Assembly: GCA_951813285.1 (NCBI GenBank)
Contig: OX638355.1
Coordinates: forward strand, 256,001-320,000
Origin: Terriglobia bacterium
Lineage (GTDB): Bacteria > Acidobacteriota > Terriglobia > Versatilivoradales > Versatilivoraceae
DNA length: 64,000 nt
Reading direction: 5' to 3'
Of this stretch, positions 35,630-44,774 are shown one piece after another. The notes under the pieces were generated by a model. The model was not told the origin of the DNA. It worked only from the letters and a program-made list of their open reading frames with translations, and ran no database searches. Made by a program: the position numbers and the translations under genes. Every line of letters begins with the position of its first letter. Position 1 is the stretch's first letter.

Positions 35630-35679
35630 AAACCTGGGGGGGGTTGTCTGATTGAACTTCTACGCGAAGGAGAGAGCTC

Positions 35680-36942
35680 ATGATCGATCGACGCACCTTT
35701 ATCGGCGCCCTGGGGAGCAGCCTGGCGATTCCCCCCTTGCTCTGGGGAGAGGCCGCCAAGCCCAGGCGGCTGGCCATGGTGACCACCGAATGGCGGTACC
35801 CGTCCCACGCCTGGCACATGGGCGAGCGCTTCCTGGTGGGATATCCCGTGGAGGGACGATGGCACCGGTCCCCCCTTGAGCTGGTATCGACCTACATGGA
35901 CCAGTTTCCGGAGAATGACCTGAGCCGCGCCCGCTCGCAGGAGTTCGGATTCCCCCTCTACCCCACCATCGCCGAAGCGCTGCGCTGCGGCGGGGACAAG
36001 CTGGACGTGGACGCGGTGCTCCTGGTCGGCGAGCACGGGAAGTACCCGGTCAACGAACTGGGGCAGACGCTCTATCCCCGCTACGAATTCTTCAAGGAGA
36101 TCGTGGAGGTCTTCAAGCAGGACGGTCGAAGCGTCCCCGTCTTCAACGACAAGCACCTGTCCTGGAAGTGGGAGTGGTCCAAGGAGATGGTGGATACGGC
36201 CCATGCCATGGGGTTCCCGCTGCTGGCCGGGTCCTCGCTGCCGGTCACCTGGAGGATGCCCTCCATCGACATGCCCTATGGAGCCGAGATCGAGGAAGTC
36301 ATGTGTGTGGCCATCGGCGGGGTGGACAGCTACGACTTTCACGCTCTGGAAACGATTCAATGCATGGTGGAACGCCGCCGGGGTGGCGAAACCGGGGTGG
36401 ACTGGCTCCAGGCCATGCGCGGAGAGCCGGTCTGGGAAGCCATGGGGAAGGGCTCCTTTGATGCCGGCGGCTGGGACCCGCAGCTCTTTTCCACCTGCCT
36501 CTGCCGCAGCCTGACCCTCACCCAGGCCGAGACCATGAACCATCGCTACCCCAGCCGGGAGCAGATCCGGCAATGGGTCAAGGAGCCGGTGGTCTACCGC
36601 TACCAACACGCCGACGGCGTGAAGGCCACCATGATGCTGATGAACGGCCTGGTGGACGACTTCACCTTCGCCGCCAAGCTCAAGGGCCGCTCCGAGCCCC
36701 TCTCCACCCTGTTCTACCTTCCGCCCACCCCCAACGTGGTCTACACCGCGGCCCTGATGCACAAGGTGGAGGAGATGGTCCTGACGGGGAAGGCTCCCTA
36801 CCCCGCCGAACGTACGCTGCTGACCTCCGGCCTGGTGACAGCCGGAGTTCACTCCCTGGGCCAGGGCGGGAAAAAGCTGGAGACACCCCACCTGGGAGTC
36901 CGCTACCAGGCCCCGAGGGAATCGCACTACCTGCGGAGTTGA
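35680..36942 (+). CDS. Tat-exported protein of an uncharacterised family, paralogue of the gene at 44775
   Basis: A 420-residue protein. A twin-arginine signal starts it (MIDRRTFIGALGSSLAIPPL). I see no named domain. Blocks shared with the gene at 44775 include CGGDKLDVDAVLLVGEHGKY, VPVFNDKHLSWKW, GSSLPVTWRMP, YDFHALETIQCMVERRRGGE, and AERTLLTSGLVTAGVHSLGQ near the C terminus. The charged pair GEHG and FNDKHL suggests an active or metal site. The segment VVYRYQHADGVKATMMLMNG resembles part of the C-terminal domain of Gfo/Idh/MocA oxidoreductases, but no Rossmann fold is seen. AAGGAGAG precedes the ATG. It lies just after an enolase-superfamily gene. No function can be stated. Confidence 0.7.
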   Translation: MIDRRTFIGALGSSLAIPPLLWGEAAKPRRLAMVTTEWRYPSHAWHMGERFLVGYPVEGRWHRSPLELVSTYMDQFPENDLSRARSQEFGFPLYPTIAEALRCGGDKLDVDAVLLVGEHGKYPVNELGQTLYPRYEFFKEIVEVFKQDGRSVPVFNDKHLSWKWEWSKEMVDTAHAMGFPLLAGSSLPVTWRMPSIDMPYGAEIEEVMCVAIGGVDSYDFHALETIQCMVERRRGGETGVDWLQAMRGEPVWEAMGKGSFDAGGWDPQLFSTCLCRSLTLTQAETMNHRYPSREQIRQWVKEPVVYRYQHADGVKATMMLMNGLVDDFTFAAKLKGRSEPLSTLFYLPPTPNVVYTAALMHKVEEMVLTGKAPYPAERTLLTSGLVTAGVHSLGQGGKKLETPHLGVRYQAPRESHYLRS

Positions 36943-37121
36943 GGCAGGGGGTGGCTTGGGGAGCCCACCCAGAATTCAGGCTGCGGTTGGGAGTGCGGAA
37001 TTGCTCGAATTGAGGAGCTGCGAATAGAAAAAGGAATGGTTCTGCTTTCTTGGATAGTAGTTGCCCTATCCCCTTTGCGGCTCATGCCTCGCTCTCCGTA
37101 ACTCAGCGTTCCCCGATCCCG

Positions 37122-38291
37122 TCATTGAACCGGCCGCAGTTCGAGGTCGCGGACGTTCTTGAGGGGCAGGGCGGTGATGGTCTCGGTCAAGGGATACTCC
37201 CGGTCCCCGGGGTAGACTACCCACAGGCGCTCCAATCCAAGGTCTTCAATGACGATGTGCATGGATCTTGTCGTGCGCGGGGCATCGGTGCACTTGAACT
37301 CGAAGCCCCAGCGGCGGCCTCGCCGTTTCAGCATGAGATCCAACTCTGCGCCACGTCGGGTGCCGTAATAGTAGGCTTCGCGCTCGCCGTGGGCCAGTAG
37401 CGTCTGCTCCAGGGCGAATCCCTCCCAACTGGCGCCGTAGCGTGGATGCAGCGGCAGTTCCTGCGTCTCTTCCAGCCCCAGCAGGAAGTGCAGGATCCCG
37501 CTGTCGCGCAGGTAGACCTTGGGCGATTTGAGAAGGCGCTTGCCCAGACTTTCCCTCCAGGGCGGGAGCACCCGGATCATGAAGGTGCCCGCCAGCAGAT
37601 CCCGGTAGTGGTTCACCGCGGTCGCGCTCACGTCCATCGACCGCCCCAGCTCGGTTGCGTTCCAGACTTGCCCGTGAAAATGGGCCAGCATCCTCCAGAA
37701 GCGCCCCAAGGCTTCAGGAGATACTCTCGAACCCAGTCCCGGGATGTCCCTTTCCAGAAAAGTGCGGGTAAACGACTCCATCCAACGGGTCCATTCCGCC
37801 GCCGAGCGAGCCAGCCAAGCTCGCGGAAAGCCGCCCCGCATCCAGAGACGATCCTGGTTCTGCCGGCCCACTTCGGCAAGCGAAAAGCCGCCCACGTCCA
37901 CGAAGAGGATTCTCCCCGCCAGAGTCTCGGAAATCCCCTGGATCAAGTCCCAGGAAGCGCTGCCCGCGAGCAGAAAGACCGCTTTCCGGTTGCGGTCGTC
38001 GCAGATCGGTCGCAGGACCTCGAACAGTGCCGGCATGCGCTGCACCTCGTCCAGAACGACCAGCCCTTCGCTTTGGCGAAGCAGTCTCTCGGGAGTCGCA
38101 GACAATGCTTGCCTCACGGCGGCGACCTCCAGATCCAGTAAGGTCGATGGTCCCGGCCACTCGGACGCCGCTTGCTGGGCCAGAGTAGTCTTGCCTACCT
38201 GTCTGGCGCCCAGCAAGGCCACTACCGGCACTTGGGATAGTCCGCTGACAATGTCGGCACGCAGATCGGGACGGGCAATATATTGTTGCAT
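37122..38291 (-). CDS. AAA-type ATPase with DUF4143 domain
   Basis: A 389-residue ATPase. Walker A is LLGARQVGKTT and Walker B is LVVLDEVQRMP. The C-terminal half is DUF4143, a PD-(D/E)xK-like domain (VYLRDSGILHFLLG, GASWEGFALEQTLL, GAELDLMLKRRGRRWGFEFK). This two-domain family is widespread and poorly understood; roles in stress or toxin-like behaviour have been suggested. The pair ELDLM and EFK supplies the nuclease-like acidic and lysine residues. A second member lies at 43347. It has no partner gene and is flanked by non-coding sequence. Confidence 0.9.
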   Translation of the reverse strand: MQQYIARPDLRADIVSGLSQVPVVALLGARQVGKTTLAQQAASEWPGPSTLLDLEVAAVRQALSATPERLLRQSEGLVVLDEVQRMPALFEVLRPICDDRNRKAVFLLAGSASWDLIQGISETLAGRILFVDVGGFSLAEVGRQNQDRLWMRGGFPRAWLARSAAEWTRWMESFTRTFLERDIPGLGSRVSPEALGRFWRMLAHFHGQVWNATELGRSMDVSATAVNHYRDLLAGTFMIRVLPPWRESLGKRLLKSPKVYLRDSGILHFLLGLEETQELPLHPRYGASWEGFALEQTLLAHGEREAYYYGTRRGAELDLMLKRRGRRWGFEFKCTDAPRTTRSMHIVIEDLGLERLWVVYPGDREYPLTETITALPLKNVRDLELRPVQ

Positions 38292-38439
38292 ATCGCATTT
38301 CTAAGATAGAATAAGCAACAATAATGTTACTTGAATGACTAACGTTCGTCCAGTTCAATCGGAAGCGCGGTTGCCATTGGAGAAGCGGAGTCGCTCTCGA
38401 GATTACTCCCCGCGACTCGATTGTCGGAAAGGGACCGGT

Positions 38440-39177
38440 TCAGCGGTAGAGCACCGTGCAGTCAGGCAGTGCCGCCTGGATTCGGCGGATGCCGTCCGGG
38501 GATACGCGGGTGCCGTAGAGACCCACGGCTTTGAGCTGGGAGAGTTTCTCCAGCTGCTTCAGTTCCGGGTCGCCGATTTGGGTGTAGGAGAGGTCGAGCC
38601 AAGCCAGATTGGCCAGGCTCTGCAGGTGGATCAGTCCGGAACCGGTCACCCGGGTATGCTGAATGCCCAGGAATTCGAGCTGTTCGAGCGGCTTGAAATG
38701 CACCAGCCCGGCGTCGGTGATTTTCGATCCGTAGAGGAACAGTTCCTCGAGATTGGGCAGGTGCCGCAGGCCGGCCAGGCCTTCATCGGCGATTTCGTTG
38801 GGCGGGTAGAGCTCGGCCAGAGCGGTGAGGCCCTTCAGGTGGCGAAGCCCTTCGGTGGTGGCCCGGACCGGCATAATCAGCGTCCGAAGCCGGTCCAGGC
38901 CATCCAGGAGGGTGAGGTCGTCGTCGGTCAGATCGGTCCAGTAGAGGTTGAGCAGGGTGATGTGGCCTTCCCCGTCCGCCTGAACCTCCGCGCCCCTTGC
39001 CGTCAGCCGATCGGCAAGTCCGGACGGAGCGCCCGAGGCTGGATCGGCCGGTCGGCTGGAGGTTTTGGGTTGACCGCAAGCCACGGTGAGAAGTAGTGCT
39101 ATACAAAGGAGGTAACGGCGGGGTGGGGAGTAAGCTGCCACGTGTTGTTCTTGTGCAAAATGTGCTCGAATACGCAT
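38440..39177 (-). CDS. Leucine-rich-repeat lipoprotein
   Basis: A 245-residue exported protein. The ATG at 39177 is chosen because a signal follows, ending LLLTVAC. Residues about 75-240 contain tandem leucine-rich repeats of about 24 residues of the kind LPNLEELFLYGSKITDAG, LEQLEFLGIQHTRVTGSG, LANLAWLDLSYTQIGD and LSQLKAVGLYGTRVSPDG. These form a curved binding surface and are common in planctomycete and acidobacterial proteins. A longer frame upstream to 39336 lacks similarity. It probably binds a protein or carbohydrate at the cell envelope. Confidence 0.8.
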   Translation of the reverse strand: MRIRAHFAQEQHVAAYSPPRRYLLCIALLLTVACGQPKTSSRPADPASGAPSGLADRLTARGAEVQADGEGHITLLNLYWTDLTDDDLTLLDGLDRLRTLIMPVRATTEGLRHLKGLTALAELYPPNEIADEGLAGLRHLPNLEELFLYGSKITDAGLVHFKPLEQLEFLGIQHTRVTGSGLIHLQSLANLAWLDLSYTQIGDPELKQLEKLSQLKAVGLYGTRVSPDGIRRIQAALPDCTVLYR

Positions 39178-39685
39178 GATCAAGTATAGATAAACTCTGC
39201 TTCTTTTCAACTGACGGTGTTGAGTCGAGCCAGAGGGTTCCAGCACAGGGGTGAACAGGCTTCTACTTGACTTGGGGACCATTTCTATCTGACTGTATAG
39301 GTCAGTAACCATGTGGGAGCATTGGTGCAGATTCACGATGATCTTCTGGGATGCCTCCGCAGTCCTCCCACTCTGCCTGCAAGAGGACCCATCGCCACTC
39401 GTTCGGGACTTGTTGCCTGGCGACCCGGCGATGGCGGTGCCCCTATGAGAGGGTTAGGAACTCGGCAGATGTTTCTGGGTCACGAGAACGGCTCCTCTTC
39501 TACACAACAGTTCGGGAACGGCGCCGTCCCCGGTGTATCGAAGTGGGCGAGACCGGCGTAGCTGTGGCAGGCCTTGTGCGGGCGGGACGCCCGCGCTCCC
39601 GGGAGGGGGTCATCCGCGGGTTCCACTCAAAGGGGAGCGATCTTGAGGCCTGCATTACGTTTTCAGTGGCGGGAGAGATCCAACC
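39178..39685. other. Non-coding region
   Basis: No supportable gene lies in this 508-bp gap between divergent genes. The right half holds a GC palindrome (GGGCGGGACGCCCGCGCTCC) and a tract CTTGAGGCCTGCA that also appears at 20205. Promoters for both flanking genes should lie here but I cannot place them. Confidence 0.5.
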
Positions 39686-40831
39686 ATGAGGGTTACTGAA
39701 TTGGCCCGCGGCGTTTCACGGCGGGGGTTTGTGGCGGCCGCGCCGGCGGTCCTGGCCGGACTGGCCTGGGCGTCCAAGCCGGGCCGCGCGTGGAACGGGG
39801 AGGTGGCGTGGCTGGATGAGGTGCAAACTCCGCCCACCAGGCTGCCGCCGGAGGCTCCCGAATTGCCTCCCCTGCTGGTCGGTCCGGGGGGAGCCCCCAT
39901 CCGCTCCCGGGCTCAGTGGGAATCCGAACGCCGGAGGATCCGGCGGGACTGGATGCGGTTTCTGGGGCCAATGCCCGCCGAGAGGCCTCCGCTCGAGATG
40001 GAGGTTCTGCAGGAGGAGGAGCTGGACGGAGCCCTGGTGCGGCAACTGGTTCGCTACAACGCCGAGGCCGGGGTTCGGGTGGAGGGTTACCTGCTGGCGC
40101 CGGCGGCGGCCTCGGGGCGGGACCGGCGGGCGGGGGTGGTGGTGCTGCACCAAACCAGCAGTCTCACCATCGACCTGGTAGCGGGGGTCAACGGCCCCGA
40201 GGAGCAGCAGGTCGGATTGAAGCTGGCTCGCCGCGGCCTGGTGGCCTTTTGCCCACGCTGCTTCCTGTGGCAGGATGCGGGCAACTTCCTGGAGGCCATG
40301 GCCCGCTTCAAGCAACGGCACCCGGAGACCCTCTGCATGCACAAGATGCTTTGGGACGCCATGCGCGGGGTAGATCTGCTGGCCAGCCTGCCCCAGGTGG
40401 ATCCCTCCCGAATCGGCGCGGCCGGCCATTCCCTGGGGGCCATCGAGTCGCTCTACCTGGCCGCCTTCGATGAGAGAGTGAAGGCGACGGTCGCCAGCGA
40501 AGCGGGCCTGGACTTCAGTTTCACCAACTGGCACGATCCCTGGTTCCTGGGTCCCGCCATCCGCAGCCCCGATTTCAGGCTGAACCACCACCAGCTCCTG
40601 GCTCTGACCGCGCCCCGCTCCTTCCTGTTGCTGGCCGGAGAATCGGGACGCCACGCGGCCGACGGCGATCGCAGTTGGCCCTTCATCGAAGAGGCCTTGA
40701 AGGTCTACCGGCTGTATGGCTCACCGGCCCGCTTGGGGATCTACAATCACGGCAAGGGGCACACCTTGCCGCCCCAGGCCTTTCGGAGAATGGCCCAGTG
40801 GCTGGAGACGTATTTGAGGCTGAAGAGCTGA
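39686..40831 (+). CDS. Tat-exported alpha/beta hydrolase, paralogue of the one at 28168
   Basis: A 381-residue hydrolase. A twin-arginine signal (GVSRRGFVAAAPAVLAGLAW) opens it. The catalytic serine is S249 in GAAGHSLGAIES; the histidine is probably in NHGKGHTLPP at the C terminus. GVVVLHQTSSLTIDLVAG gives the oxyanion-hole region. The layout and blocks match the hydrolase at 28168. It should act on esters in the periplasm; the substrate is unknown. It is upstream of a family B repeat and far from other genes. Confidence 0.85.
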   Translation: MRVTELARGVSRRGFVAAAPAVLAGLAWASKPGRAWNGEVAWLDEVQTPPTRLPPEAPELPPLLVGPGGAPIRSRAQWESERRRIRRDWMRFLGPMPAERPPLEMEVLQEEELDGALVRQLVRYNAEAGVRVEGYLLAPAAASGRDRRAGVVVLHQTSSLTIDLVAGVNGPEEQQVGLKLARRGLVAFCPRCFLWQDAGNFLEAMARFKQRHPETLCMHKMLWDAMRGVDLLASLPQVDPSRIGAAGHSLGAIESLYLAAFDERVKATVASEAGLDFSFTNWHDPWFLGPAIRSPDFRLNHHQLLALTAPRSFLLLAGESGRHAADGDRSWPFIEEALKVYRLYGSPARLGIYNHGKGHTLPPQAFRRMAQWLETYLRLKS

Positions 40832-41335
40832 TTTCGGGCGGGAATGAGTTTGATCTTGGCCTCTTGCCGCAAATTGCTGGGCAGTTTTCCGCGTACAAAC
40901 TGCCAGCCCGCTCGCCTTGGCTTATCCGAGTTCAAACACCTGGGATGGTTGCTGCCGCCGCCTACGCGGCTCGGAGGATAGGGTTGCTCGATTCCATGGG
41001 CTTACGCCCACGGCTAAGCGCTGCCGCCGCTTCGCGGCTCGATCCGACCCCCTGGGGCTGGCCCCCCGGAGCGTTTGGATCCCTCAGCCCTGCAGTCGCG
41101 TAGGTGGCGAATTGACAACGTGCTCGGAGATCCAAAAACAATTCAGATGGGTGCTTAACACGTACCGGGCTTTCGCCCGGGGCTGATCTTTCCCAATAAT
41201 CCTGTCCTCCTGTCCTGCCGTTTCTTGCGGGAAAGCAGCGTAGCCGCGCCAAAATACTGCCCAGCCTGTGAGCACTGGGTTGTTGCGTCCCCGGCTGCCC
41301 GGTGGGATACGCAAGCCTGTCGTCACTCGGACGAC
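40832..41335. other. Gap with a family B repeat
   Basis: No gene is seen in this 504-bp gap. It includes the family B cassette at 40949-41070; the rest shows short palindromes, such as CGGGCTTTCGCCCGGG near 41167-41182. Confidence 0.6.
40949..41070 (+). repeat. Family B composite palindromic repeat, copy 3
   Basis: Contains GCCGCCGCCTACGCGGCT, CCATGGGCTTACGCCCACGG and GCTGCCGCCGCTTCGCGGCT in the same order as copies 1 and 2. Spacing between units is nearly the same as in copy 2. Confidence 0.8.
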
Positions 41336-43294
41336 TCAGAAGAAGACGTACATCAGAAAGACGGCAGAGGCGCAGAGGACTCCGGCCCAGAAGCGGTCGT
41401 CCCGCAGCCTTCCCACCAGAGCCTGGACTCCACCCGGGGTTCCCTTCCCTTTCCCCATGCCCACCCAGAAGAGCGCCAGGGTCCAGGCGGCTCCCAGCAG
41501 GGCCGCTGCAAAGGGGCTCAGCGTCTCCCGGTAAACCCACCAGCCGAGCAGCGCAAACCAGGCAATGGAGACCAGCAGGCCGACGCCGATTCGGGAGAGA
41601 TCCCGGGATGAATGGCCGGTGAGGTCGGTCCACACCAGCTTTTCCTTGTCGGGGTCGCGCCTGGTGGTCCAACTGACCAGGACCTGGGTGGCGGCGCACA
41701 GGAGAATCACCAGCACCACCCGGTGAAAGAAGTTGAGCTCCGATCCGAAAGTGTGCGAGACGCCCGAGTGGGTCAAGTGGTAGCTGTTGTAGGCAAACTC
41801 CACCAGCCAGGAATAGAAGATCCCGCCCAGGATGGTGGCGAACCCGGCCGCCGGCGTGCTGCGCCTCCAGAACATCCCCATCAGGAAGGCCACCAGCAGT
41901 CCGGGCATCAGGTAGCTTCCGTACTGCACGATCTGGAGGAAGAAGTTTTCTTCCGAGTTGGGATCGAGCACGAAGATGGCCAGCAGCGCCGCCAACACCA
42001 CGAAGAAGAGGATACAGAGCCGGCCCACCAGGATCATTCGGCGCTCATCGGCGTTGGGGTTCAGGTGCCGCTTGTAGACGTCCACCGCCACCAGGGTGGC
42101 GGCGGAATTCATCATGGAGTCGATAGAGGAGAGAATGGCCCCGATGACTCCGGCCATAATCAGGCCGACCACTCCGGTGCCCAGCGGGATCACCAGCTTG
42201 ACCAGCTCGGTGAAGGCCGTATCGGGGGCGATGGTGCGGTCCGGCAGCTGGGTCTGAAACAGGTAGAAGGCAGCCACGCCGGTTCCGATGGCGAAGAAGG
42301 GGATCAGCATCTTCAGGAACCCGGCCGCGATGATTCCCCAGCGCGCCTCCAGGTCGCTGCGGGCGCTCAGGGCTCGCTGCACGATGAACTGGTTGATTGC
42401 CCAATAGAAGCAATGCAGGGCCATCAGCCCGGTCAGGACGCCCGTCCAGGGCAGCTCGGGGTGGCTGGCGGGCAGGTAGAGGTGCATCTTGTCGGCCCCT
42501 TGCCGGTCCAGCACCATCATGGCGTCCCAGCCGCCAATCTGGCCGAAGGTCAGAACGGCCAGCAGGATCCCTGCCCCCAGCAGCAGGACCGACTGGATCA
42601 CGTCGGTCCAGATGACGGCTTTCAGCCCGCCCCAGATGGTGTAGCTGGCCGAGACCGCCGCCAGAGCGATCACGAAGAAGGCGTAGTAGAAGGGGTTCAC
42701 ATTGAGCTTGGCCCGACCGGGCGGGGACTGTACCCGGTCGGCGGGGGACTCTTCTCCTTCGGCGGGGAGGGCTGAACTGGCGGATCCGCGGTCTTCCGCG
42801 CTCGCGGTCACCGCCACCCGGTTGACGGCGTCGCCGCCCAGCAGGACGCAGACCGAACGCGAGCCGATGTAGAGCGCCGGCACCATCTGGATGACGGCCA
42901 TCAGAACCACCATGATGAGCGAATAGGAGAGGCGGCTGCGCTCGTCATAGCGGGCTCCCAGGTAGTGGGAGAGGGTGTAGACCTTCAGGCGCCGGAAGAC
43001 GGGCAGGAAACCGTAGCAGAGCAGCATCAGCCCCACGATGGCCCCGAGCTCGAAGTGGGCCTGTGCGAACCCCACGCTGAACCCGATCCCCATCATGCCC
43101 ACCATGTGGTTGGCGCTGACGTTGCTGCCGAAGATCGAGCCGGCCACCCCCCACCATGGGGTGCTGCGGCCGGCCAGAAAGAAGTCCTCCGAGGTCTCCT
43201 CTCTGCGGCTGGCCCATAGGCCGATGGCCATGACAACCACAAGAGATCCAAAGAAAACGATCAGGTCGGGCGTGGTCAGGACGTTCTCAGGCAA
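41336..43294 (-). CDS. SSS-family sodium/solute symporter
   Basis: A 652-residue transporter with about 14 hydrophobic segments. Family blocks: EDFFLAGRSTPWWGVAGSIF, SASYTIWGGLKAVIWTDVIQ and GAILSSIDSMMNSAATLVAV. The start codon appears to be TTG at 43294, since no in-frame ATG lies before the first membrane segment. A hydrophilic insert rich in Ser, Pro and Glu (about residues 160-195, SAEDRGSASSALPAEGEESP) lies in a loop. Such symporters import sugars, sialic acids, amino acids or organic acids with sodium. The neighbours, glycan-related exported enzymes, suggest a sugar; that is inference. Confidence 0.9.
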   Translation of the reverse strand: MPENVLTTPDLIVFFGSLVVVMAIGLWASRREETSEDFFLAGRSTPWWGVAGSIFGSNVSANHMVGMMGIGFSVGFAQAHFELGAIVGLMLLCYGFLPVFRRLKVYTLSHYLGARYDERSRLSYSLIMVVLMAVIQMVPALYIGSRSVCVLLGGDAVNRVAVTASAEDRGSASSALPAEGEESPADRVQSPPGRAKLNVNPFYYAFFVIALAAVSASYTIWGGLKAVIWTDVIQSVLLLGAGILLAVLTFGQIGGWDAMMVLDRQGADKMHLYLPASHPELPWTGVLTGLMALHCFYWAINQFIVQRALSARSDLEARWGIIAAGFLKMLIPFFAIGTGVAAFYLFQTQLPDRTIAPDTAFTELVKLVIPLGTGVVGLIMAGVIGAILSSIDSMMNSAATLVAVDVYKRHLNPNADERRMILVGRLCILFFVVLAALLAIFVLDPNSEENFFLQIVQYGSYLMPGLLVAFLMGMFWRRSTPAAGFATILGGIFYSWLVEFAYNSYHLTHSGVSHTFGSELNFFHRVVLVILLCAATQVLVSWTTRRDPDKEKLVWTDLTGHSSRDLSRIGVGLLVSIAWFALLGWWVYRETLSPFAAALLGAAWTLALFWVGMGKGKGTPGGVQALVGRLRDDRFWAGVLCASAVFLMYVFF

Positions 43295-43346
43295 GGGAGG
43301 TCACCATTTACCTCAGTATCTTTGCATAGAGGGGTGCATTTGCCGC

Positions 43347-44594
43347 CTATCGCGTCCACAGTTCGTTCAGCGGCACGGCGAGCATGCGTTTGTCGCCCAA
43401 GGGCAAACGATCCAGTCCGGCATAGAGCAGGATACCGCGCTCGAAATCCTTGCCGCAGCGATCTGCCAGCCGCGCCAGCCCTTGCCCATCCCGGCGCGTC
43501 AACGACGCCGCAGCCTTGACTTCGACACCCCAGACCTTCCGGCCCCGTGCCATGACGATGTCGACCTCGACCTGATCCTTATCACGGTAATGCCAGAAAC
43601 GCAGGTCCGCATCCGTCCAGGCCGCCTGGGCGATCAACTGCTGCACCACGAACGACTCCAGCAGATACCCCATGCGATCCCGCCGGCCAAGCCAGTCGGC
43701 ACACGTCAGGTCGGCGAGAACCGCCGCGAGTCCGCTGTCGAGCAAGTGCGCCTTGGGCGATTTGACAAGCCGTTTGGTGGTGCTGCGGTGCCAGGCGGGC
43801 AGTCGTCTAACCAGGAAGAGCCGTTCAAGCACGGCGAGGTAGTGGGCGACGGTATCCCGATGTAAGCCGAGGTCGTTTGCAAGACCGCTTGCGTTCAACA
43901 ACTGCGCGCTCCGCAAGGCAAGCAATTCCAGAAGGCGGGCCAGTTCATGAACATCTTTCACCCTTGCAACGTCCCGAACGTCACGCTCGACGATGCCACG
44001 CAGATATTGCCGGTGCCATTGCCGGGCCCGGTGGGGAGTGCGCCCGAGGGGTTCGGGATAGCCGCCCGCCACCAGCCTTTCAGCGAGCCCCGGTTCGGCC
44101 CCACCGATTCGGCCGCTGATGTTGGACTTGAGGGAACCTTCCAGCAGAACGCTCAGGAACCGGCCAGGTTTGCGTTCCTTCTCCGCTTCCGTGAGCGGTT
44201 GTAACTGTACAATCTCCATGCGTCCCGCCAGAGATTCGGTGACTTTCGGCACAAACAGGAGATTGGCCGATCCAGTCAGCAGAAAACGGCCCGGGCGACG
44301 ATCCCGGTCCACGGCGCGTTTGATGGCGGGAAGCAGCGCCGGAGCCCTTTGGACCTCGTCCAGGGTTACGGTATCGGGCAGGCTTGCGATAAAACCCTCA
44401 GGATCCTCGACCGCCGTTCGGTAGTAGTTAGTCTCGTCCAGGCTGAAATAAGCGCGGTCCGGTGCCAATTGCTGAACAAGCGTGGTCTTGCCCGTTTGCC
44501 GAGGCCCAAGCACGCAGACCACCGGCGTATCGGCTAACGCTTCTCGGATGACTGGAGACAGCAAACGGGGGAACAGTAACTTGTCACCGTCCAT
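43347..44594 (-). CDS. AAA-type ATPase with DUF4143 domain, second copy
   Basis: A 415-residue relative of the protein at 37122, but divergent. Walker A is VLGPRQTGKTT, Walker B VTLDEVQRAP, and the sensor region FLLTGSANLLF. The DUF4143 part includes AHLLDSGLAAVLADL, LESFVVQQLIAQ and VEVDIVMARGRKVWGVEVK, in which the D and E-x-K residues give a nuclease-like site. It is 52 bp downstream of nothing on its strand and ends next to the symporter start. It is independent of the other copy and was likely acquired separately. Confidence 0.9.
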   Translation of the reverse strand: MDGDKLLFPRLLSPVIREALADTPVVCVLGPRQTGKTTLVQQLAPDRAYFSLDETNYYRTAVEDPEGFIASLPDTVTLDEVQRAPALLPAIKRAVDRDRRPGRFLLTGSANLLFVPKVTESLAGRMEIVQLQPLTEAEKERKPGRFLSVLLEGSLKSNISGRIGGAEPGLAERLVAGGYPEPLGRTPHRARQWHRQYLRGIVERDVRDVARVKDVHELARLLELLALRSAQLLNASGLANDLGLHRDTVAHYLAVLERLFLVRRLPAWHRSTTKRLVKSPKAHLLDSGLAAVLADLTCADWLGRRDRMGYLLESFVVQQLIAQAAWTDADLRFWHYRDKDQVEVDIVMARGRKVWGVEVKAAASLTRRDGQGLARLADRCGKDFERGILLYAGLDRLPLGDKRMLAVPLNELWTR

Positions 44595-44675
44595 TTGTCG
44601 GTCATTGTATCGTCTAATGGATGCTCTGTAAACCGTCTGAATGTTGGAATAAGGTTCCGGTTCTCCTCGGCGTCT

Positions 44676-44735
44676 TGCTTCGTGTGTCGTCGTGGTCCTT
44701 CGTGTGCCTTCGTGGATAACTCTTTTTGCCCGGTC
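44676..44735 (-). repeat. Family E short repeat, copy 1
   Basis: On the minus strand this contains AAAGAGTTATCCACGAAGG and further ACGAAG and CACGAAG units, matching 49890-49936 on the plus strand. It lies between two genes and shows no coding capacity. Confidence 0.6.
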
Positions 44736-44774
44736 GCATGCAGCGCGAAACCGGTTTGTTTCAAGTCAGGGAGG

